The notes under the pieces are model-generated. The model was not told the origin of the DNA, made no database searches, and saw only the letters and a list, made by a program, of their open reading frames with translations. A DNA stretch of 36,776 bases from Gammaproteobacteria bacterium. GTDB lineage: Bacteria; Pseudomonadota; Gammaproteobacteria; Arenicellales; Poriferihabitantaceae. Shown here in pieces: positions 33,860 to 36,776 of this stretch. Position 1 is the first letter of the stretch; every line of letters starts with the position of its first letter. Location of the stretch: the NCBI GenBank assembly GCA_022822625.1, contig JAJEAV010000016.1:1-36776 (forward strand), given 5' to 3'. The position numbers were made by a program, and so were the translations under genes.

Positions 33860-34798
33860 ATGTCCAAACCCGATAACCAGGGAAAGATTACGCCAAGCAT
33901 GTTCAGACCGGCCTTCTGGCCAACCTGGAGTGCACTGTTTTGCCTGTGGCTATTAATGCGCCTGCCACGAGTCTGGTTGATGAGACTGGGCGGATGGCTG
34001 GGTGACTGGTTAAGACACCGAAACCACAAACGTCGCCATATCGCCAGCACCAATCTTGCGCTCTGTTTTCCGGATGTTTCCGATCAGCGCCGGGAGCAAC
34101 TGCTGATCGAACACTTCCGATATAAGGCACGTGGGCTGCTTGACCTGGGGTTGGCATACATGGGCAGTCGTAAACAGCTGGCTAGATACCATGAGATACA
34201 GGGTATTGAGCATATCACCGACAATCTGGAATCGGGAGTTATCGTGATCGGATTCCACTCGATCAGCATGGATTTGGGGGCGATTTCCCTGTTGAGCGAT
34301 ATTCCGCTTGTTTCAATGATGAAAAGGGATTCGAATCCGGTCATTAACCGCTTCCTGCACCGGTCCAGAACGCGATTCAAGAAAGCGGAAATCTATATGC
34401 GGGATCAGGGTTTGCGCGGTATTGTCAAGGGAATCAGGCAAGGCAAGGCCTGCTATCTGGTTCCTGATGAAGATTACGGGGATAGTTCCCATACTGTATT
34501 TGCCCCGTTTTTTGGTGAACCGAAATCTACCCTGACTACGGTTTCCCGCCTTGCGATCAAGACAGGGGCATTGGTAGTAGCCTGCTTCTTTATTCTGGAT
34601 GCAAAAACCGGGAACTACAAGTCCGTGATCCGCGCTCCCCTTGCCGACTTTTCGAAATACGATGAGGTTGAAAACGCAATACGCATCAATCAAGCGGCCG
34701 AAGACTTGATTCGGCTTGCACCGGAACAGTACATGTGGACTTTCAAGCTGTTCAGGACCCGTCCCGATGGCGGGAGCGATCCTTATCGGCAGCCATGA
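33860..34798 (+). CDS. LpxL/HtrB-like lysophospholipid or lipid A acyltransferase
   Basis: About 312 residues from the ATG at 33860; a longer frame starting at 33770 overlaps the previous gene and is disfavoured. An N-terminal hydrophobic segment (WPTWSALFCLWLLMRLP) anchors it to the inner membrane. The HX4D acyltransferase motif is GFHSISMD (H133, D138), followed by RDQGLRGIVKGIRQGKACYLVPDEDYG and FAPFFGEPKSTLTTVSRLA, and the C-terminus YMWTFKLFRTRPDGG is the typical LpxL ending (W-x3-R-F-like). It could be the late lipid A acyltransferase or a paralogue acting on another glycolipid; its position behind two sugar transferases favours the second. A 13-nt CGGGGATTCCCCG palindrome (33837-33849) precedes the gene. 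Confidence 0.87.
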   Translation: MSKPDNQGKITPSMFRPAFWPTWSALFCLWLLMRLPRVWLMRLGGWLGDWLRHRNHKRRHIASTNLALCFPDVSDQRREQLLIEHFRYKARGLLDLGLAYMGSRKQLARYHEIQGIEHITDNLESGVIVIGFHSISMDLGAISLLSDIPLVSMMKRDSNPVINRFLHRSRTRFKKAEIYMRDQGLRGIVKGIRQGKACYLVPDEDYGDSSHTVFAPFFGEPKSTLTTVSRLAIKTGALVVACFFILDAKTGNYKSVIRAPLADFSKYDEVENAIRINQAAEDLIRLAPEQYMWTFKLFRTRPDGGSDPYRQP

Positions 34799-35289
34799 GC
34801 GGTATTGTCATGAAACAGGTTTCATTGGGGGGATATGCCCAATGCAGCAGGCCACATTCGGGCGATAAAACACTTTTTTTGCAATGCCGTATGACCATGC
34901 TGAACGATCTCGCCCCGAAGCGGATTGTTCGGCATAATTCGTGGATTGATGCTGATTGATCGTTATCGAAACAAGCGTGGTAGAGGACCGGGTTAGCATG
35001 GTCCAGGGATGAAATCTGCCGAGTCAGTCGGAAGGCGGGGAGCGTGACTACGATCTGGCTACTGGTTTCCGGAAGCTTTTGAAGTCGGTCCTGTTCCCGT
35101 ATTTCGCGAATTCCGGGAGCAAATGGAGCAAGGGCTATTGACCGTGCATGCAGGCATTCGCAACCAGTCCTGCCGTGCCATCGCAATGAGTCGGATCATG
35201 GTTTTGCATTCCATGTATGAGGGTGCGGATATACAGACATTCACGAATGAGTCCATGTCCTTGACTGGACCATTTGTCTACTACTCTCA
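34799..35289. other. gene-poor stretch between acyltransferase and LysR regulator
   Basis: About 490 bases. Near its start, ATGAAAC-ag-GTTTCAT (34810-34825) is a perfect 7-bp dyad with a 2-nt centre, more like a protein-binding site than a hairpin. The right half (35048 onward, plus strand) carries a protein-like open frame without a proper start, listed separately. No terminator with a T run is evident for either flanking gene. Confidence 0.45.
35048..35289 (+). pseudogene. possible gene remnant, unrecognised
   Basis: Directly after a TGA at 35045, the plus frame reads YWFPEAFEVGPVPVFREFRE, then EQGLLTVHAGIRNQSC and AIAMSRIMVLHSMYEGADI, which has the amphipathic, low-stop quality of real protein. 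It continues into the 3' end of the LysR gene, where it loses this quality. The first ATG in frame is at 35123 with no ribosome-binding site. It may be the tail of a decayed gene; I recognise no family, and chance is a serious alternative. Confidence 0.25.
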
Positions 35290-36219
35290 TCAGGCAAACA
35301 GCTGGTTGAATTCTTTCTGGGTCTTCTCGGCCTCGCCCTGTAGCCAGCTTCGAAACGAGGTAATCACCGGCAGATTTTCCCGCCCGGCCAGGCACACGAT
35401 ATAGTAGGCTAAATCAGACTTGCTCCTGACATCGGGAAACATGTTCACCAACCGACCGGCTTTCAGGTCATCGAATACATGGGCACTGCGTGCCAGAGCC
35501 ACACCCTGATCATCAATAGCCGCCTGTATCGCAAGACTGGTCTGGGGAAAATGCGTTCCTTCCGGTATGGCGTTTACTTCCACCCCTGCATCGCTGAACC
35601 AGTCTTTCCATCGTTGGAGGATATCGCTGGTGTAACGCCGTAATAATGGATACCGAAGCAGATCATGCGGATCTTCCGGCTTGCCGTGCTTCTTGAGCAG
35701 GCGAGGACTGCAGACCGGCATGATATATTCCTTCAACAGGATTTCCTGATAGAGATTGTCCCAGTTGCCATATCCGAGCCGAATACCGACATCGGCATCC
35801 CCGTTGGTGAAATCGGTCAAATCGTCCGTGGTAAATATCCAGACGTTCACCTCCGGGCATTCAGAATTAAAATGGCCCAGCCGAGGTACAAACCACTTAA
35901 AGGCAAAGGATTCGAGCAAGGTTACCTTCAGTGTGTTTTCCTTTGCATGAGTACTGGCGATGCTCTCAATGGTTGTGGTGAGCTTGCGGATGAATTCTCG
36001 AATGACTGGAACTATCTCATGGCCTGCTTCAGTCAATATCAGGGAACGTCCCTTGCGCTTGAAAAGCTGAACTTCCCACAGTTCCTCCAGATGTCTGATC
36101 TGGTGGCTGATGGCACTTTGTGTTACATGTAGCTCCTCGGCCGCCAAGGTAAAGTTCAAATGACGGGCGGATGCTTCAAATGCCCGAAGCGCTGATGTTG
36201 GTGGAATTCTGATTGCCAT
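35290..36219 (-). CDS. LysR-family transcriptional regulator, GcvA-like
   Basis: A 309-residue LysR regulator. The winged helix-turn-helix (residues ~6-65) reads RIPPTSALRAFEASARHLNFTLAAEEL then TQSAISHQIRHLEE, and the PPTSALRAFEA start is that of the GcvA subgroup. The effector domain begins LKVTLLESFAFKWFVPRLGHF and includes TNGDADVGIRLGYGNW, with the C-terminal LAYYIVCLAGR strand. GcvA controls glycine cleavage in E. coli, but the GcvA-like subgroup is large and many members control unrelated operons; no gcv genes are near. It is divergent from a DUF1127-like small gene, and a triple ATGAATA arrangement directly upstream is a likely autoregulatory site. Confidence 0.92.
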   Translation of the reverse strand: MAIRIPPTSALRAFEASARHLNFTLAAEELHVTQSAISHQIRHLEELWEVQLFKRKGRSLILTEAGHEIVPVIREFIRKLTTTIESIASTHAKENTLKVTLLESFAFKWFVPRLGHFNSECPEVNVWIFTTDDLTDFTNGDADVGIRLGYGNWDNLYQEILLKEYIMPVCSPRLLKKHGKPEDPHDLLRYPLLRRYTSDILQRWKDWFSDAGVEVNAIPEGTHFPQTSLAIQAAIDDQGVALARSAHVFDDLKAGRLVNMFPDVRSKSDLAYYIVCLAGRENLPVITSFRSWLQGEAEKTQKEFNQLFA

Positions 36220-36235
36220 TTTGCGCGAGCCATGA

Positions 36236-36263
36236 ATGAATAATATTCATCCAGACATGAATA
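36236..36263. promoter_or_regulatory. candidate LysR-type operator upstream of the regulator
   Basis: ATGAATA-a-TATTCAT (36236-36250) is a perfect 7-bp inverted repeat, and a further ATGAATA follows at 36257-36263, seven bases on. It begins 16 nt upstream of the LysR start codon. LysR regulators bind dyads with a T-N11-A core next to their own divergent promoter, and TGAATAATATTCA provides that core. Autorepression and control of the divergent small gene are inferred. Confidence 0.55.
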
Positions 36264-36499
36264 AGTATCGTTTGAATTACTGTACATCATACCTTTATAT
36301 TGCCTTTCTATAAAGCAATTGTTCGAGAAGATGAAAAAATCTGGATCACGGTTTGTGAAGCGACAGACATGAGTTTTTTTGATGAAATCCGACTGTAGAC
36401 CGGATTTGCTTTTGTTGATTGAGCCGATATTTCTTCCAGTAGATCTGGAGGGTCATTGACCGGTAATCTTAATGTATGTCGAGAAATTCAGGTGTAGTC

Positions 36500-36727
36500 A
36501 TGAACAGGTTTTCAAACTGGTACATTCAGAGAAAGGTCATTCAGGAGATGCAGGCACTTCCCGATCATATTCTTGGAGAGGCCGGCGTTGATCGCAATCA
36601 CATCCACGATCATGTCAAGTCGCATTGTGTGCCAGCAGCAATTCCAATTATGGAAAATATTTCCCGGTTGTTGTCTGTATCCTGTTGTCTTACCCCAAGT
36701 TTAACATGTAGTGCTTTAACAGATTGA
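36500..36727 (+). CDS. DUF1127-like small protein
   Basis: A 75-residue protein from the ATG at 36500 (an earlier in-frame ATG at 36476 adds eight residues). The segment RKVIQEMQALPDHILGEAGVDRNHIHDHV matches the DUF1127 pattern of a basic helix, L-x2-L-x-D-x2-L-x-D/E-x-G-[IV]-x-R-x2-I. DUF1127 proteins in proteobacteria are small, arginine-rich and linked to RNA turnover and to phosphate or carbon metabolism. Here the arginine content is low and the C-terminus (about 30 residues) is not family-like, so only the core is supported. It is divergent from the GcvA-like regulator across ~280 nt, a frequent arrangement for a regulated target. Confidence 0.6.
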   Translation: MNRFSNWYIQRKVIQEMQALPDHILGEAGVDRNHIHDHVKSHCVPAAIPIMENISRLLSVSCCLTPSLTCSALTD

Positions 36728-36776
36728 TTCTGAATGAAATAAAAAATGGTGTGGCACTACAAGTGTGCATGATCGG

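Noticed and set aside
34810..34825. terminator hairpin after the acyltransferase gene
   Set aside because: The two arms are only two bases apart, too close to fold as an RNA hairpin of full length, and no T run follows; it is kept only as a possible binding site.
1..36776. CRISPR array, tRNA or rRNA genes
   Set aside because: No regularly spaced repeats and no tRNA cloverleaf or rRNA-like segment were found in the intergenic stretches read.

Overview
The window looks like a chromosomal segment of a gammaproteobacterium with about 50% GC. The evidence is the gammaproteobacterial set BamC, a fabA-fabB pair, hda beside a CDP-alcohol phosphatidyltransferase, purMN followed by a DUF3108 protein, BolA and GcvA-type LysR. 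A heme A synthase implies an aerobic respiratory chain with heme-A oxidases. I cannot place it more finely. No tRNA, rRNA, CRISPR array or prophage was seen.

Layout. 1-1131: a DDE insertion-sequence transposase running off the left edge. 1.7-3.3 kb: panB without panC, then a putative 2OG-Fe(II) oxygenase. 3.4-8.7 kb (minus): bamC without dapA, downstream of an AttEFGH-like ABC export system (ATPase, large FtsX-type permease, secreted lipocalin-like AttH). 9.1-14.6 kb: the most distinctive locus, a single-strand operon for a three-subunit tungsten/molybdenum aldehyde oxidoreductase: ferredoxin subunit, AOR catalytic subunit, FAD subunit. It is followed by two MoaD-like sulfur carriers flanking an unrecognised 100-aa protein, and then moaA. 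Enzyme and cofactor-assembly genes are thus packaged together. 14.7-16.6 kb: fabA-fabB. 16.8-19.5 kb: ctaA, translationally coupled to an M81/MlrC-type hydrolase. 19.9-20.8 kb: a toxin-antitoxin pair with a PIN toxin and an unusual antitoxin, in which a DUF7662-like domain carries a VapB-like tail; a perfect inverted repeat lies at its promoter.

21.1-24.9 kb: DUF547 secreted protein coupled to a GT2 glycosyltransferase, a convergent GT-C-type membrane glycosyltransferase, an unrecognised ORF and a GFA-fold zinc protein. 25.1-27.9 kb (minus): bolA, DUF3108 protein, purN, purM. 28.2-29.4 kb: pgsA-like gene coupled to hda, convergent with wrbA. 30.1-32.5 kb: divergent argF and argG with a palindrome-rich intergenic region, and a 35-bp duplication at the 3' end of argF. 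Immediately behind argG are a TIGR04283-type glycosyltransferase, a TIGR04282-type CofC-like transferase and an LpxL-like acyltransferase. The window closes with a GcvA-like LysR regulator divergent from a small DUF1127-like protein.

The best candidates for new biology are the 100-aa protein between the MoaD-like carriers of the AOR operon, and the DUF7662-VapB-tail antitoxin with its PIN toxin. Family names come from remembered motifs; no database search was possible.
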